The position numbers were made by a program, and so were the translations under genes. The notes under the pieces are model-generated. The model ran no database searches and was not told the DNA's origin. It saw only the letters and a list, made by a program, of their open reading frames with translations. A stretch of 64,000 bases of DNA from an uncultured Clostridia bacterium (GTDB taxonomy: Bacteria > Bacillota > Clostridia > Oscillospirales > Acutalibacteraceae), in contig CALWCD010000001.1 of NCBI GenBank assembly GCA_944376265.1, positions 1-64,000 on the forward strand. Direction: 5' to 3'. This document shows, piece by piece, positions 1-8,183 of this stretch (within the stretch, counting starts at the first letter, position 1; every line of letters begins with the position of its first letter).

Positions 1-29
1 AGGTTTTATTTGCCAAGGCTTTTTATTTA

Positions 30-52
30 CCCCTGGTAGAACCAGGGGTTTT
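30..52 (+). terminator. Possible intrinsic terminator of a gene left of the window
   Basis: An 8-bp perfect stem (30-37 with 41-48) with a 3-nt loop is followed by a short T-rich stretch on the + strand. No gene inside the window would use it on the + strand, so it probably ends a rightward gene lying left of position 1. The T tract is short, so the call is tentative. Confidence 0.45.
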
Positions 53-74
53 GTTAAGCCTAAAGGCACTAAAC

Positions 75-104
75 AAAAAGGGACACGGAATGTCTCCATG
101 TCCC
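75..104 (-). terminator. Intrinsic terminator of rpsB-tsf
   Basis: Read on the minus strand, a 10-bp stem (95-104 with 80-89, one G-T pair) with a 5-nt loop is followed directly by five T (75-79). It lies 25 bases after the tsf stop codon. Confidence 0.85.
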
Positions 105-128
105 TCTCTCTATGCAACTAAATAATCC

Positions 129-1043
129 TTACCTCACCATGCCGGCAACTTCAGCAGCGAAGTCGTCCTGACGCTTCTCCAGGCCTTCACCCTTCTCGAA
201 GCGGGTGTAAGCAGCGATCTTGATCTCGCCGCCCAGTTCCTTGGCCACAGACTCGGTGTACTGCTTCACGGTCATGGAGCTGTCCTGCACGTAGACCTGA
301 TCCACCAGGCAGATCTCCTTGAAGAACTTGTTCAGACGGCCGGCCACGATCTTCTCGGCGATGTTAGCAGGCTTGCCCTCGTCCACGATCTGCTGGGTGA
401 GGATCTCCTTCTCCTTCTCCACGCGCTCGGCGGGCACGCTGGCTTCGTCCAGGTACTCGGCGTTCATGGCAGCAATCTGCATGGCCACGTTGTGAGCGTA
501 GGTCTTGAAGGCGTCGGTGGAGGCGATCTCGTCGGTGGTGTCGAACTTCACGATAACACCAATGCGGCCGCCGGCGTGGACATAAGAGGTAACCGCGCCC
601 TCATAGCGGGCAAAGCGGCGGATCTTGATGTTCTCGCCGATGGTGAGGATCTTCTCCTTCAGCAGGGCGTCCACAGTCTCCTCGGAGCCGTGAGCCTTGC
701 AGGCCAGCAGGGCTTCCACGTCAGCGGGGTTCTCATAGATCACGGTGTCGGCGCAGGTCTTGACAAAGGCCTGGAAGTCGGCGTTCTTGGCCACGAAGTC
801 GGTCTCGGCGTTGACCTCGATGACAACGGCCACTTTGCCGCACTCGCTGACGGTGGCGAAAGCCACGCCCTCGGCGGCGATACGGCCAGCCTTCTTCACG
901 GAAGCGGCCAGGCCCTTTTCCCGCAGGAAGTCGATGGCCTTTTCCATGTCGCCCTCGGAAGCGGTGAGAGCCTTCTTGCAATCCATCATGCCGCAGCCGG
1001 TCTTTTCACGAAGGGCTGCCACGTCTTTCGCGGTAAAATTCAT
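129..1043 (-). CDS. tsf: Translation elongation factor Ts
   Basis: EF-Ts is the guanine-nucleotide exchange factor that recycles EF-Tu in the cytoplasm. The 304-residue product has the family's usual length. It begins with the UBA-like N-terminal segment (residues about 1-55, including the TGCGMMDCKKAL signature) and continues with the paired dimerisation modules containing the conserved TDFVAKN stretch. The start ATG has AAGGATG upstream at suitable spacing. It is the second gene of an rpsB-tsf operon: rpsB ends 86 bases upstream. The gap holds a small 7-bp hairpin (1073-1090) without a T tract, so readthrough is expected. Identity is secure from the order of domains and the classical neighbour. 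Confidence 0.98.
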   Translation of the reverse strand: MNFTAKDVAALREKTGCGMMDCKKALTASEGDMEKAIDFLREKGLAASVKKAGRIAAEGVAFATVSECGKVAVVIEVNAETDFVAKNADFQAFVKTCADTVIYENPADVEALLACKAHGSEETVDALLKEKILTIGENIKIRRFARYEGAVTSYVHAGGRIGVIVKFDTTDEIASTDAFKTYAHNVAMQIAAMNAEYLDEASVPAERVEKEKEILTQQIVDEGKPANIAEKIVAGRLNKFFKEICLVDQVYVQDSSMTVKQYTESVAKELGGEIKIAAYTRFEKGEGLEKRQDDFAAEVAGMVR

Positions 1044-1129
1044 CTTGAAACATCCTTTCTCTATTCAATGCCCTGAAACACCCGTTTCAGAGCCCATCTA
1101 TTCCCAAATTGAAAACCGGACGCGGGAGA

Positions 1130-1888
1130 TTACTCCTCCACGTTGATGTCGCCGGCCTCGGCGTCGGCCTCTTCCTCAGCGGCTTCCTTGGCGGCGGCGC
1201 CCATCTGGCCCTCACGGCCCTCGATGATAGCGTCGGCCATGGCGCCGGCAATCAGCTTCACGGCGCGGATAGCGTCGTCGTTGCCGGGGATCACGTAGTC
1301 AATCTCATCGGGATCACAGTTGGTGTCCACAATGGCCACAATCGGAATGCCCAGGTTGCGGGCCTCGGAAACAGCGATGCGCTCCTTGCGGGGGTCCACG
1401 ATGAACAGGGCGCCGGGGAAGGACTTCATCTCCTTGATGCCGCCCAGGAACTTCTCCAGCTTCTCAATCTCCAGCTGCAGCTTGCTGACTTCCTTCTTGG
1501 GCAGCAGATCGAAGGTGCCGTCCTCTTCCATCTTCCGCAGCTGAGCCAAACGCTGGATGCGGGTGCGGATGGTGGCGAAGTTGGTGAGCATGCCGCCCAG
1601 CCAGCGGGCGTTCACATAGTATGCGCCGGCGCGGGTGGCCTCCTCGCGGATGGACTCCTGAGCCTGCTTCTTGGTGCCCACAAACAGCACGTTCTTGCCC
1701 TCGGCGGACAGGTCGCGCACAAAGTTGTAAGCCTCTTCCAGCTTCTTCACAGTCTTCTGCAGGTCGATGATGTAGATCCCGTTGCGCTCGGTGAAGATGT
1801 AGGGAGCCATCTTGGGGTTCCAACGACGGGTCTGGTGACCGAAGTGCACACCGGCCTCCAAAAGCTGTTTCATAGATACGACTGCCAT
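1130..1888 (-). CDS. rpsB: 30S ribosomal protein S2
   Basis: S2 is a late-assembling protein of the 30S subunit. The 252-residue product matches the bacterial family: an N-terminal [20 protein letters not shown] signature, the FVGTKKQAQ segment, a coiled-coil insertion around residues 100-150, and the [12 protein letters not shown] signature near residue 190. The acidic tail ([15 protein letters not shown]) is typical of Firmicutes. A GGAGG lies 8 bases before the ATG. It is the first gene of rpsB-tsf and is preceded by a strong promoter and a leader of about 130 nt with a U-rich hairpin, which fits autoregulation of this operon by S2 in other bacteria. The autoregulation itself is inferred. 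Confidence 0.98.
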   Translation of the reverse strand: MAVVSMKQLLEAGVHFGHQTRRWNPKMAPYIFTERNGIYIIDLQKTVKKLEEAYNFVRDLSAEGKNVLFVGTKKQAQESIREEATRAGAYYVNARWLGGMLTNFATIRTRIQRLAQLRKMEEDGTFDLLPKKEVSKLQLEIEKLEKFLGGIKEMKSFPGALFIVDPRKERIAVSEARNLGIPIVAIVDTNCDPDEIDYVIPGNDDAIRAVKLIAGAMADAIIEGREGQMGAAAKEAAEEEADAEAGDINVEE

Positions 1889-1913
1889 TTACAAAATACC
1901 TCCTTGGTTTTGA

Positions 1914-1945
1914 AAAGCCCGTTTGAATTTTTTGCCGGGCTTTTG
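1914..1945 (-). promoter_or_regulatory. Attenuator-like hairpin in the rpsB leader
   Basis: A perfect 9-bp inverted repeat (1914-1922 with 1937-1945) ends in TTTT on the minus-strand RNA, 10 bases before the rpsB Shine-Dalgarno. With the promoter at 2028-2056 the leader is about 130 nt. This suggests an S2 autoregulatory leader, but I do not recognise a described consensus. Confidence 0.4.
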
Positions 1946-2027
1946 CCGCCGCCGCGCTGTCTTTTCGGGGCAGACCCGGAGTCTTTCCGGGCACCAATCC
2001 GAGACGCGGCGTGTGTTTTGCTGAAAT

Positions 2028-2056
2028 ATTATAGCACGAAGCCCCCTGAGAAGCAA
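2028..2056 (-). promoter_or_regulatory. Sigma-A promoter of rpsB-tsf
   Basis: TTGCTT (2051-2056) and a perfect TATAAT (2028-2033) are separated by 17 bases on the minus strand. The predicted transcript starts near 2021. Confidence 0.8.
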
Positions 2057-2091
2057 GGATTTTTTTGCCGCAAAGGGGAAAATTCCCGGGC

Positions 2092-2388
2092 CTAAAACCC
2101 CAGCTTTTCCAGCAGCCTGCCTAAGACCGCCGTGCGCTGGCAGGCGGCGGGGGGATCGTAGCGCACCAGCACCGTGTCCTCCCCGATGAGCACAATGTCC
2201 CCCCAAGGGATGACGAAATCCGCCTCCCGGCCCAGCAGGCCAAACAGTCTCAGCCGCCCATACACCACCACCGCGGTGAGCCTGGCCTCTTTGGTGTCCA
2301 GTTCCACATCGCTGACAAAGCCGATCCGGCAGCCATCCTTTACGTTGATCACCTCTTTATCCCGCAGTGTGTCCATTCTGCACGTCAC
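2092..2388 (-). CDS. YlmC/YmxH family sporulation protein (PRC-barrel)
   Basis: A 98-residue protein made of one PRC-barrel-like beta domain, recognisable by the order strong-beta GCRIGFVSDVELD, a linker, and an IPWGDIVLIGEDTVLVRY tail. It resembles the YlmC/YmxH proteins conserved in spore-forming Firmicutes, whose role is not well defined. A GTG start at 2386-2388 is preferred because GGAGG lies 7 bases before it; the internal ATG at residue 5 has no well-spaced ribosome-binding site. It stands alone between the rpsB promoter and the divergent pyrophosphatase gene. Family membership is fairly secure; function is not. Confidence 0.85.
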   Translation of the reverse strand: MTCRMDTLRDKEVINVKDGCRIGFVSDVELDTKEARLTAVVVYGRLRLFGLLGREADFVIPWGDIVLIGEDTVLVRYDPPAACQRTAVLGRLLEKLGF

Positions 2389-2461
2389 AGCGCCACCTCC
2401 TCCCTCTTAGATTATGCCCAAAAATCACGCTGCATCCCTTCATTTTCCTGAAACGCTATGG

Positions 2462-2467
2462 TATAAT
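2462..2467 (+). promoter_or_regulatory. -10 element of the ppa promoter
   Basis: A perfect TATAAT lies about 35 bases before the ppa ATG. The best -35 at 17-bp spacing (TTCATT) is weak. Confidence 0.5.
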
Positions 2468-2502
2468 GAAAAAAACTGGATTGACGGAAAGGATGAAACG
2501 CC

Positions 2503-3036
2503 ATGAACATCTGGCACGATATTTCCCCCAAGCGCATCAACGCGGATGACTTTTTTGCCGTGATCGAGATCAGCAACGGCGGCAAGGCCAAGTACGAGCT
2601 GGACAAGGAAACAGGTCTGCTGCGCCTGGACCGCGTGCTCTACACCTCTACACGCTACCCCGCCAACTACGGATTTATCCCCCGCACCTTCGCCCAGGAC
2701 AACGACCCGCTGGACGTGCTGGTGCTGTGCTCGGAGAACATCCTTCCCATGTCCCTGGTGCGGTGCTACCCCATTGGCGTCATCGTCATGGATGACGGCG
2801 GCAACCCCGACGAAAAGATCATCGCCATCCCCTTTGACGACCCCACCTACAACAACTATAAGGATATCAGCGAACTGCCTGCCCACATTTTCGCCGAGAT
2901 GCAGCATTTCTTCTCGGTGTACAAGCAGCTGGAGCAGGACAAGGTCACCCAGATCGGCGATGTGCGGGACCACGAGGAGGCGAAAGCCATTATCTCCTCC
3001 TGCCTGGAGCGGTACGTGGACAACTTCTGCAAGTGA
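2503..3036 (+). CDS. ppa: Inorganic pyrophosphatase, family I
   Basis: This is the soluble Mg-dependent enzyme that hydrolyses pyrophosphate to phosphate and pulls biosynthetic reactions forward. At 177 residues it matches bacterial family I. The diagnostic D-x-D-P-x-D metal-binding signature is present (DNDPLDV, about residue 66-72), with the upstream KAKYELDKETG and YPANYGFIP blocks. The ATG has GGAAAGGATG upstream. It is monocistronic: its own promoter element lies at 2462 and a strong terminator follows. Note that many Clostridia use family II or membrane pyrophosphatases instead; this one is clearly family I. Confidence 0.97.
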   Translation: MNIWHDISPKRINADDFFAVIEISNGGKAKYELDKETGLLRLDRVLYTSTRYPANYGFIPRTFAQDNDPLDVLVLCSENILPMSLVRCYPIGVIVMDDGGNPDEKIIAIPFDDPTYNNYKDISELPAHIFAEMQHFFSVYKQLEQDKVTQIGDVRDHEEAKAIISSCLERYVDNFCK

Positions 3037-3062
3037 CCCGCTCTAAAGCACCTGTCCCGTGC

Positions 3063-3102
3063 AAAAAACGCCTTCTCGGAAGCTTCCGGGAAGGCGTTTT
3101 TT
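3063..3102 (+). terminator. Intrinsic terminator of ppa
   Basis: A perfect 13-bp stem (3063-3075 with 3090-3102) carries A6 on one side and T6 on the other. It lies 26 bases after the ppa stop codon. Confidence 0.9.
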
Positions 3103-3221
3103 ACTGCCGCGCACCAAAGCAGCCGGCCGGAAGGCAGAGCTCCCCTTTCCCCCGGCTACCGGTTTTGGAAAACCCACAGGACAAGCGGCGGCATTTTGGT
3201 GGAAAGGACCGCAAAATAAGG

Positions 3222-3276
3222 TTGTCTCTCCGGCGGACCAATGATATAATGTTGAAAACAACGGTTGGTTTCAACA
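3222..3276 (+). promoter_or_regulatory. Promoter and palindromic operator of adenine deaminase
   Basis: TTGTCT (3222-3227), a 17-bp spacer and TATAAT (3245-3250) form a near-consensus sigma-A promoter. A perfect 8-bp inverted repeat (TGTTGAAA at 3250-3257 and TTTCAACA at 3269-3276, with further pairing inside) starts at the last base of the -10 and covers the start site. This placement suits a repressor operator. No purine riboswitch sequence is visible in the 80-nt leader. Confidence 0.7.
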
Positions 3277-3336
3277 GTTTGTATTCGCTTTTCGCAAATT
3301 CCCGTGACTCATCTCATTTCAAGGAGGCGACTTGGT

Positions 3337-5133
3337 ATGATCAATCACTTTTGCAAAACGCCCCTCTGGGAAGCAGGGGCTACGCTGGCGGCGGTGGCTC
3401 AGGGCCGTGTTCCGGCGGAGACAGTCATCCGAAACGGAACCCTGGTCAACGTCTGCACCCACGAGCTGCAGGAGGGGGTGGACGTGGCCATCAGCAAAGG
3501 CCGCATTGCCCTGGTGGGGGACGCCTCCCACTGCATCGGGGAATCCACCAGGGTGATAGATGCCCAGGGGGCTTACATTGCCCCCGGGTTCCTGGACGGC
3601 CACATCCACGTGGAATCCTCCATGATATCGGTGGGCGAGTACGCCCGGGCGGTGATCCCCCACGGCACCACCGGGATCTTTATGGACCCCCACGAGATCT
3701 GCAATGTGCTGGGTCTGGCAGGGGTTTCCTGCATGGTGGAGGACGCCAGCCGCACCCCCCTGAAGGCCATGATCACCACCCCTTCCTGCGTGCCCGCTGT
3801 ACCTGGCTTTGAGGACACCGGTTCCTTTGTGGGACCGGAGGACGTGCGGGAGACCATGGACTGGGACAGCGTGGTGGGCCTTGGGGAAATGATGAACTTC
3901 CCCGGCATTCTCTCCTCCGACCCCCACGCCCACGGCATTGTGGCAGAGACATTGAAAGCGGGGAAAATCGTCACCGGGCACTATTCCCTGCCGGAAAACG
4001 GCCCGGGGCTCAACGCCTACATCGCTTCCGGAATTCGCTGCTGTCATGAATCCACCCGGGCGGAGGACGCCCTGACGAAAATGCGGCTGGGCATGTACGC
4101 CATGTTCCGGGAAGGCTCCGGCTGGCGGGACCTGCATGAAGTGGTCAAGAGCATCACCCAGCACCAGGTGGACACCCGGTTCGCGGTGATGGTCTCCGAC
4201 GACAACCACCCCCACACTCTGGCCTCTCAGGGCCACATGGACCACATCCTCCGCCGGGCGCTGGAGGAAGGGGTGGACCCCATCACCGCCATCCAGATGG
4301 TGACCATCAACTGCGCCCAATGCTTCCAGCTGGACCACGAACTGGGCTCCGTCACCCCCGGAAAGTGCGCCGACATTGTCCTTCTGCGGGACCTTTCCTC
4401 CATGGAAGTGGTCCGTGTGCTGATCGACGGAGAAGTTGTGGCGGAGGACGGAACCCTTTCCGTTCAGTTCCCGCCCTATCACTACCCCCAGTGGGCCACA
4501 GGGTCCATGCACATCCGGGACAAGATCACGCCGGAATCCTTCCGCATTCCCGCCCAAGGAGAGACCGCGGAGGTGCGGGTCATGGAGGTGGCCTCCGGTC
4601 GGGTGGACAACCGGGAAACCAGCGCCGTTCTCAAGGTGACCCAGGGCCAGCTCCAGTCCGACCCCTCCCAGGACGTGCTGAAGGCGGCGGTGTTTGAACG
4701 CCACCACGAAACGGGAAAGGTGGGCTTTGGCTTTGTGAAGGGCTTCCAGATCCAGCGGGGCGCCATGGCGTCCACAGTGGCCCACGACGCCCACAACCTG
4801 CTGGTTATCGGCACCAACGATGATGACATGGCCCTGGCAGCCAACACCCTGATCCAAGCGGGAGGCGGCATGGTGGTGGTCCAGGACGGGACTGTGCTGG
4901 GGCTGGTGCCCCTGCCCATTGCCGGCCTGATGAACGACAAGCCCATTGACGAAATGAGCCGGCTGGTGGAACAGCTGGAGGGCGCATGGGCACAGATCGG
5001 GTGCCCCATGGTCTCCCCCTTTATGACCATGGCTCTGATTCCTCTGGCCTGCCTGCCGGAACTGCGGCTGACGGACCGGGGTCTGGTGGACTGCACCAGG
5101 TTCTGCTTTGTGCCCCTGGAACGGGAGAAGTGA
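3337..5133 (+). CDS. ade: Adenine deaminase
   Basis: The enzyme deaminates adenine to hypoxanthine and ammonia in purine salvage. The 598-residue product has the length and architecture of bacterial Ade (YerA-like): an N-terminal beta domain, then an amidohydrolase barrel with the HxH metal motif in PGFLDGHIHVESSM, MDPHEICNVLG, and the VSDDNHPHTL block, and a C-terminal domain. The frame stays open 24 codons further upstream, but the ATG at 3337 is chosen because AAGGAGG lies 9 bases before it and this fits the family N-terminus. It is monocistronic between its own promoter/operator and a strong terminator. Confidence 0.95.
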   Translation: MINHFCKTPLWEAGATLAAVAQGRVPAETVIRNGTLVNVCTHELQEGVDVAISKGRIALVGDASHCIGESTRVIDAQGAYIAPGFLDGHIHVESSMISVGEYARAVIPHGTTGIFMDPHEICNVLGLAGVSCMVEDASRTPLKAMITTPSCVPAVPGFEDTGSFVGPEDVRETMDWDSVVGLGEMMNFPGILSSDPHAHGIVAETLKAGKIVTGHYSLPENGPGLNAYIASGIRCCHESTRAEDALTKMRLGMYAMFREGSGWRDLHEVVKSITQHQVDTRFAVMVSDDNHPHTLASQGHMDHILRRALEEGVDPITAIQMVTINCAQCFQLDHELGSVTPGKCADIVLLRDLSSMEVVRVLIDGEVVAEDGTLSVQFPPYHYPQWATGSMHIRDKITPESFRIPAQGETAEVRVMEVASGRVDNRETSAVLKVTQGQLQSDPSQDVLKAAVFERHHETGKVGFGFVKGFQIQRGAMASTVAHDAHNLLVIGTNDDDMALAANTLIQAGGGMVVVQDGTVLGLVPLPIAGLMNDKPIDEMSRLVEQLEGAWAQIGCPMVSPFMTMALIPLACLPELRLTDRGLVDCTRFCFVPLEREK

Positions 5134-5186
5134 CGGCTGTCCGGTTGAAAAAAGCCTGTACAGGCAAAAGATCATGGTTTCCTTTT

Positions 5187-5226
5187 ACGGGAGCGGCGAA
5201 ACCGTAGCGCCGCTCCCGTTTCTTTT
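5187..5226 (+). terminator. Intrinsic terminator of ade
   Basis: A 12-bp GC-rich stem (5187-5198 with 5208-5219) is followed by a T-rich run. Confidence 0.85.
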
Positions 5227-5254
5227 GCCCTTTTGGGCTCCACACCCTGGGAGG

Positions 5255-5290
5255 GCAAAAAGAAAATCCGAGGCAAGCAACCTCGGATTT
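5255..5290 (-). terminator. Terminator of the tRNA-Ala transcript
   Basis: On the minus strand a perfect 10-bp stem (5281-5290 with 5264-5273), 7-nt loop, and a T-rich tail follow the tRNA by four bases. Confidence 0.8.
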
Positions 5291-5294
5291 CTTT

Positions 5295-5370
<76 letters not shown>

Positions 5371-5417
5371 ATATTCACTTGGCGGCCGCTTTTGTGTTTC
5401 CCTCGCGGCGCTTGATT

Positions 5418-5446
5418 ATAATACCACGGACTTCTGGAAAATGCAA
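5418..5446 (-). promoter_or_regulatory. Promoter of tRNA-Ala
   Basis: TTGCAT (5441-5446), a 17-bp spacer and TATTAT (5418-5423; an overlapping TATAAT at 5415-5420 is also possible) lie upstream of the tRNA on the minus strand. Confidence 0.7.
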
Positions 5447-5615
5447 CCCCTTTTTTCAAATTTTTTAAAAAAACTTTCTTTTCCTCTTCCCGCACCATTT
5501 TCATGGGACATGGATACAATGGGATAGGGTTCCGCAGAAAACCTTGCCGAAGTGATTAAACTTCCAAAAGCCAGGGAAAACTAGAGACAAACAACTGAAA
5601 CGGAGTGTGAAAACC
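5447..5615. other. AT-rich intergenic stretch before mazF
   Basis: This is T/A-rich DNA without a coding signal. A TACAAT (5515-5520) could serve as a -10 for mazF but has no matching -35. No antitoxin reading frame was found on either strand. Confidence 0.5.
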
Positions 5616-5966
5616 GTGATCGTACACAGAGGAGAAATCTACTACGCCGATCTCAGCCCGGTAGTGGGTTCTGAGCAAGGGGGCGTGCGGCCTGTTCTCA
5701 TTGTGCAGAACGACGTGGGCAACAAGTTCAGCCCCACGGTGATCGCCGCGGCCATTACCAGCCAGAAGGACAAGGCAAACCTGCCCACCCACATTGCTGT
5801 GGACGCCCAGGACTCCGGCCTGATGAAGGACTCCATCATCCTGCTGGAGCAGGTGCGCACCTTGGACAAACACCGGCTTCGGGAAAAAATGGGCCGTCTT
5901 GACCGGGACTCCATGAACCGGGTAGACCAAGCTCTTTCCGTCAGTTTTGGGCTGCGCTCTACATAA
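5616..5966 (+). CDS. MazF/NdoA-type mRNA interferase without visible antitoxin
   Basis: The product is a sequence-specific single-strand endoribonuclease of the MazF/PemK/NdoA fold. The GTG at 5616 gives 116 residues starting MIVHRGEIYYADLSPV, the same length and start as Bacillus NdoA (EndoA), and has GGAG 10 bases upstream; a GTG three codons earlier is only one base from that GGAG. Catalytic residues of the family are present: Arg in GGVRPVLIVQND and Thr in AAITSQ. NdoA normally follows a MazE-like antitoxin gene, but the DNA upstream is a tRNA gene and noncoding AT-rich sequence, so the antitoxin must be distant, replaced or absent. Downstream is a terminator and the convergent cca gene. 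Confidence 0.93.
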   Translation: MIVHRGEIYYADLSPVVGSEQGGVRPVLIVQNDVGNKFSPTVIAAAITSQKDKANLPTHIAVDAQDSGLMKDSIILLEQVRTLDKHRLREKMGRLDRDSMNRVDQALSVSFGLRST

Positions 5967-6013
5967 GGGTAGAGCGCAGTGAGGGGCTGCTGCTTATCGC
6001 GGCAGCCCCTTTC
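5952..6013 (+). terminator. Double hairpin terminator between mazF and cca
   Basis: An 11-bp hairpin overlaps the mazF stop region (5952-5962 with 5969-5979). A second hairpin (5983-5990 with 6002-6009) is followed by TTT. The second can serve both convergent genes. Confidence 0.65.
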
Positions 6014-6018
6014 CGGTT

Positions 6019-7380
6019 TTACAGGGAACGTCTCCCCTCCAGCCTCAGGACAAACTGTTTCAGCGCTTCCTTATCGTTTTCCACCTGTCCCGCCCACACC
6101 GCCTCCAGAAGGCGGTTCAAAAGGGCTCCCATCCGAGGGCCGGGAGGAATTCCCATGGCCTGCAGGTCCCCGCCGTCCAGAGCCATGTCTTTCAAGGTGA
6201 GACAGTCACCTCGGGCAAGAATCTCCCGGACACGCCGGCGGCTCTCCTCCACGTCGGGCAGACGCCGCTGAAAGATCCCCGGTGCTTTAGCGGACATATC
6301 CGCCTCCATCAGATCCAGCAGGCGCCGCACAAACTGCTGGCCGTACTGTCCCAAAAGCTTTTTCAGGTGGGCTTCCCCCAAGGGCAGCTTGTCCTCGTGG
6401 TGGTCCACCAAGGCGGCGATCTCCTCCCGCTGCCGGTTGGAAAACCGAAGCCGCTCCAACACCTGCCGGGCGATTTTCCCGCTCTCCGGGGGATGGCCGT
6501 AAAAATGGGCCACACCGTCGGGAGAATATGTCTTTTTCCCAGGTTTTCCCGTATCGTGGAGCAGCACCGCCCACTTGAGGGAGGGCTCCTGAGGGGCATG
6601 GGCCAGGGCGTGGAGAGTGTGCTCCCACACGTCGAAACAATGGTAGGGCGTTTCCTGGGCGCAGCCCTTCATGGGAGAAAGCTCCGGCAGCACCAAAAAC
6701 ACCACTTCCCCGTATTCACGAAGGACCTGCTCCGCCTGGGGGCCGCAAAGGAGTTTGGTCAGTTCCTCCCGGACCCGTTCCCGGGAAAGACCCAGCAGCA
6801 GGTCCCCCTTGTTCCACAGAGCCAGCCGGGTTCCCTCGTCCACCGCAAACCCCAGCTGGGAGGAAAACCGCAGGCAGCGCAGAATCCGCAGGGCATCCTC
6901 GGAAAAGCGGCGGCCTGGGTCTCCCACACAGCGAAGCAGTCCCCGGGCCAGGTCCTCCTGTCCCCCGAACATGTCCCGCAGCCCTCGGACCGGATGGTAG
7001 GCCATGGCGTTTACCGTGAAGTCCCGGCGGGAAAGGTCGTCCTCCAAGCGGCGGGAAAAAGCCACGGAGTCGGGATGGCGGCCATCGGAATACTCCCCGT
7101 CCGCCCGAAAGGTGGTGATCTCTATGGGATGCCCCGTAGTCCCCACCAGGGCCACCGTACCGTGGGCTATGCCCACTTCCACCAGCCGCTGCCCCGCAAA
7201 GCACTCCTTGGTCTCCTGGGGAAGGGCGCTGGTGGCCACGTCCCAGTCGGAAGGGGTCTTTCCCAGAAGGGAATCCCGCACGCAGCCCCCCACGCACCAG
7301 GCCTGGTGCCCCGCGGCTTCCAAGCGCTCCAGCACCTGGATCACATCCTGGGGCGGCAGTATGGAAACAGGCTGTTTCAT
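6019..7380 (-). CDS. cca: CCA tRNA nucleotidyltransferase with HD domain
   Basis: The enzyme adds or repairs the 3' CCA end of tRNAs. The 453-residue product has the class II poly(A) polymerase/CCA-transferase head with GGCVRD (residues about 31-36) and the catalytic SDWDVAT acidic motif, the RRDFTVNAM segment, the RILRCLRF helix of the RNA-binding region, and a C-terminal HD phosphohydrolase domain with LLHDTGK and DHHEDK. The HD domain is seen in only part of the family. It has its own promoter (TATAAT at 7444-7449 on the minus strand) divergent from the SEC-C gene. tRNA-Ala nearby already encodes CCA, so a repair role is likely. Confidence 0.95.
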   Translation of the reverse strand: MKQPVSILPPQDVIQVLERLEAAGHQAWCVGGCVRDSLLGKTPSDWDVATSALPQETKECFAGQRLVEVGIAHGTVALVGTTGHPIEITTFRADGEYSDGRHPDSVAFSRRLEDDLSRRDFTVNAMAYHPVRGLRDMFGGQEDLARGLLRCVGDPGRRFSEDALRILRCLRFSSQLGFAVDEGTRLALWNKGDLLLGLSRERVREELTKLLCGPQAEQVLREYGEVVFLVLPELSPMKGCAQETPYHCFDVWEHTLHALAHAPQEPSLKWAVLLHDTGKPGKKTYSPDGVAHFYGHPPESGKIARQVLERLRFSNRQREEIAALVDHHEDKLPLGEAHLKKLLGQYGQQFVRRLLDLMEADMSAKAPGIFQRRLPDVEESRRRVREILARGDCLTLKDMALDGGDLQAMGIPPGPRMGALLNRLLEAVWAGQVENDKEALKQFVLRLEGRRSL

Positions 7381-7443
7381 AGGCTTCCTCCTCTCCTGGG
7401 CCTTTTAGGCGGGGCGCCTCCCCGGCAAGGTCCCGATAGCTGT

Positions 7444-7511
7444 ATTATACCATAAAACCCTGTCCCTGCAAAGGCCGCCGCATTGACAGACCGGGGGAAA
7501 CATGGTAAACT
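7444..7511. promoter_or_regulatory. Divergent promoters of cca and the SEC-C gene
   Basis: On the minus strand TATAAT (7444-7449) with a TTGCAG-like -35 at 16 bp drives cca. On the + strand a perfect TTGACA (7483-7488), 17-bp spacer and TAAACT (7506-7511) drives the SEC-C gene. Confidence 0.7.
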
Positions 7512-7561
7512 ACAAAACCGTAGGACCGTGAAAAAATCTCAAAGACCGAGGAGAGATGGAA

Positions 7562-8059
7562 ATGGCATTGCTGGAGCAGTGGCAGAAATACGCCGAAGGG
7601 CAGCAGAACGGGCCCCAGGGCGTTCAATTCTGGAAAGAATATTTCAACCGGGAGACCGAGATCTACAAGAAGATCCTGGAGAACAAGCCGGAGAGCAACA
7701 CCGTGAAGGGCTACGCTGAGGTTTTCGGTGTGGACGTGATGACCATGGTGGGCTTTCTGGACGGCATCAACGACAGCCTGAAAGAGTCCAACCCCATGGA
7801 CACCCTGGAAGAGGACACCCAGGTGAACCTGGATTACGACCTGGAGCTGCTGTACAAAAACATGGTGGAGGCCAAAGCGGAATGGCTGTACAACCTTCCC
7901 CAGTGGGACGCTCTGATCCCCCAGGAGCGGCGCAAGGAACTGTACAAGGAGCAGAAGCAGTCCAAGACCGTGGTGAAAGGGCCCAAGGTGGGCCGCAACG
8001 ATCCCTGTCCCTGCGGCAGCGGAAAAAAATATAAAAAGTGCTGCGGCCGGGATTTATAA
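7562..8059 (+). CDS. SEC-C metal-binding domain protein
   Basis: A 165-residue acidic soluble protein that ends in a classical SEC-C zinc-binding motif ([19 protein letters not shown]), as found at the C terminus of SecA. The first 135 residues are helical and I do not recognise a named enzymatic domain; similar short Clostridial proteins are annotated only by the SEC-C tail. The ATG at 7562 is preferred over the in-frame ATG at 7556 because the latter abuts the GAGGAGA ribosome-binding site. It is monocistronic with its own promoter and terminator. A link to SecA or to the ribosome is possible but unproven. Confidence 0.85.
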   Translation: MALLEQWQKYAEGQQNGPQGVQFWKEYFNRETEIYKKILENKPESNTVKGYAEVFGVDVMTMVGFLDGINDSLKESNPMDTLEEDTQVNLDYDLELLYKNMVEAKAEWLYNLPQWDALIPQERRKELYKEQKQSKTVVKGPKVGRNDPCPCGSGKKYKKCCGRDL

Positions 8060-8075
8060 TCCGGCTCATACATGG

Positions 8076-8116
8076 AACGCCTCTTCCCCGGCTGCGTCCG
8101 GCGGGAGAGGCGTTTT
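8076..8116 (+). terminator. Terminator of the SEC-C gene
   Basis: An imperfect stem whose outer arms AACGCCTC and GAGGCGTT pair is followed by TTTT. Confidence 0.75.
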
Positions 8117-8129
8117 CGCTTGATTAAAG

Positions 8130-8161
8130 CTTCCAAAAAACGCAAAGACTACCTTTGGAAG
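8130..8161 (+). repeat. Inverted repeat upstream of sigG
   Basis: Perfect 8-bp arms (CTTCCAAA at 8130-8137 and TTTGGAAG at 8154-8161) flank 16 bases, ending 22 bases before the sigG start codon. It could be a leader hairpin or an operator. A clear forespore promoter was not found here. Confidence 0.4.
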
Positions 8162-8183
8162 AAACATTCGGAGGTGGTTTGCC

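Noticed and set aside
3250..3336. Purine riboswitch upstream of adenine deaminase
   Set aside because: The conserved aptamer core is absent; only a palindromic operator-like repeat was found.
3319..5175. 618-codon open frame antisense to adenine deaminase
   Set aside because: It mirrors the high-GC coding strand of ade, has no ribosome-binding site and a His/Gly/Val-rich composition typical of a shadow frame.
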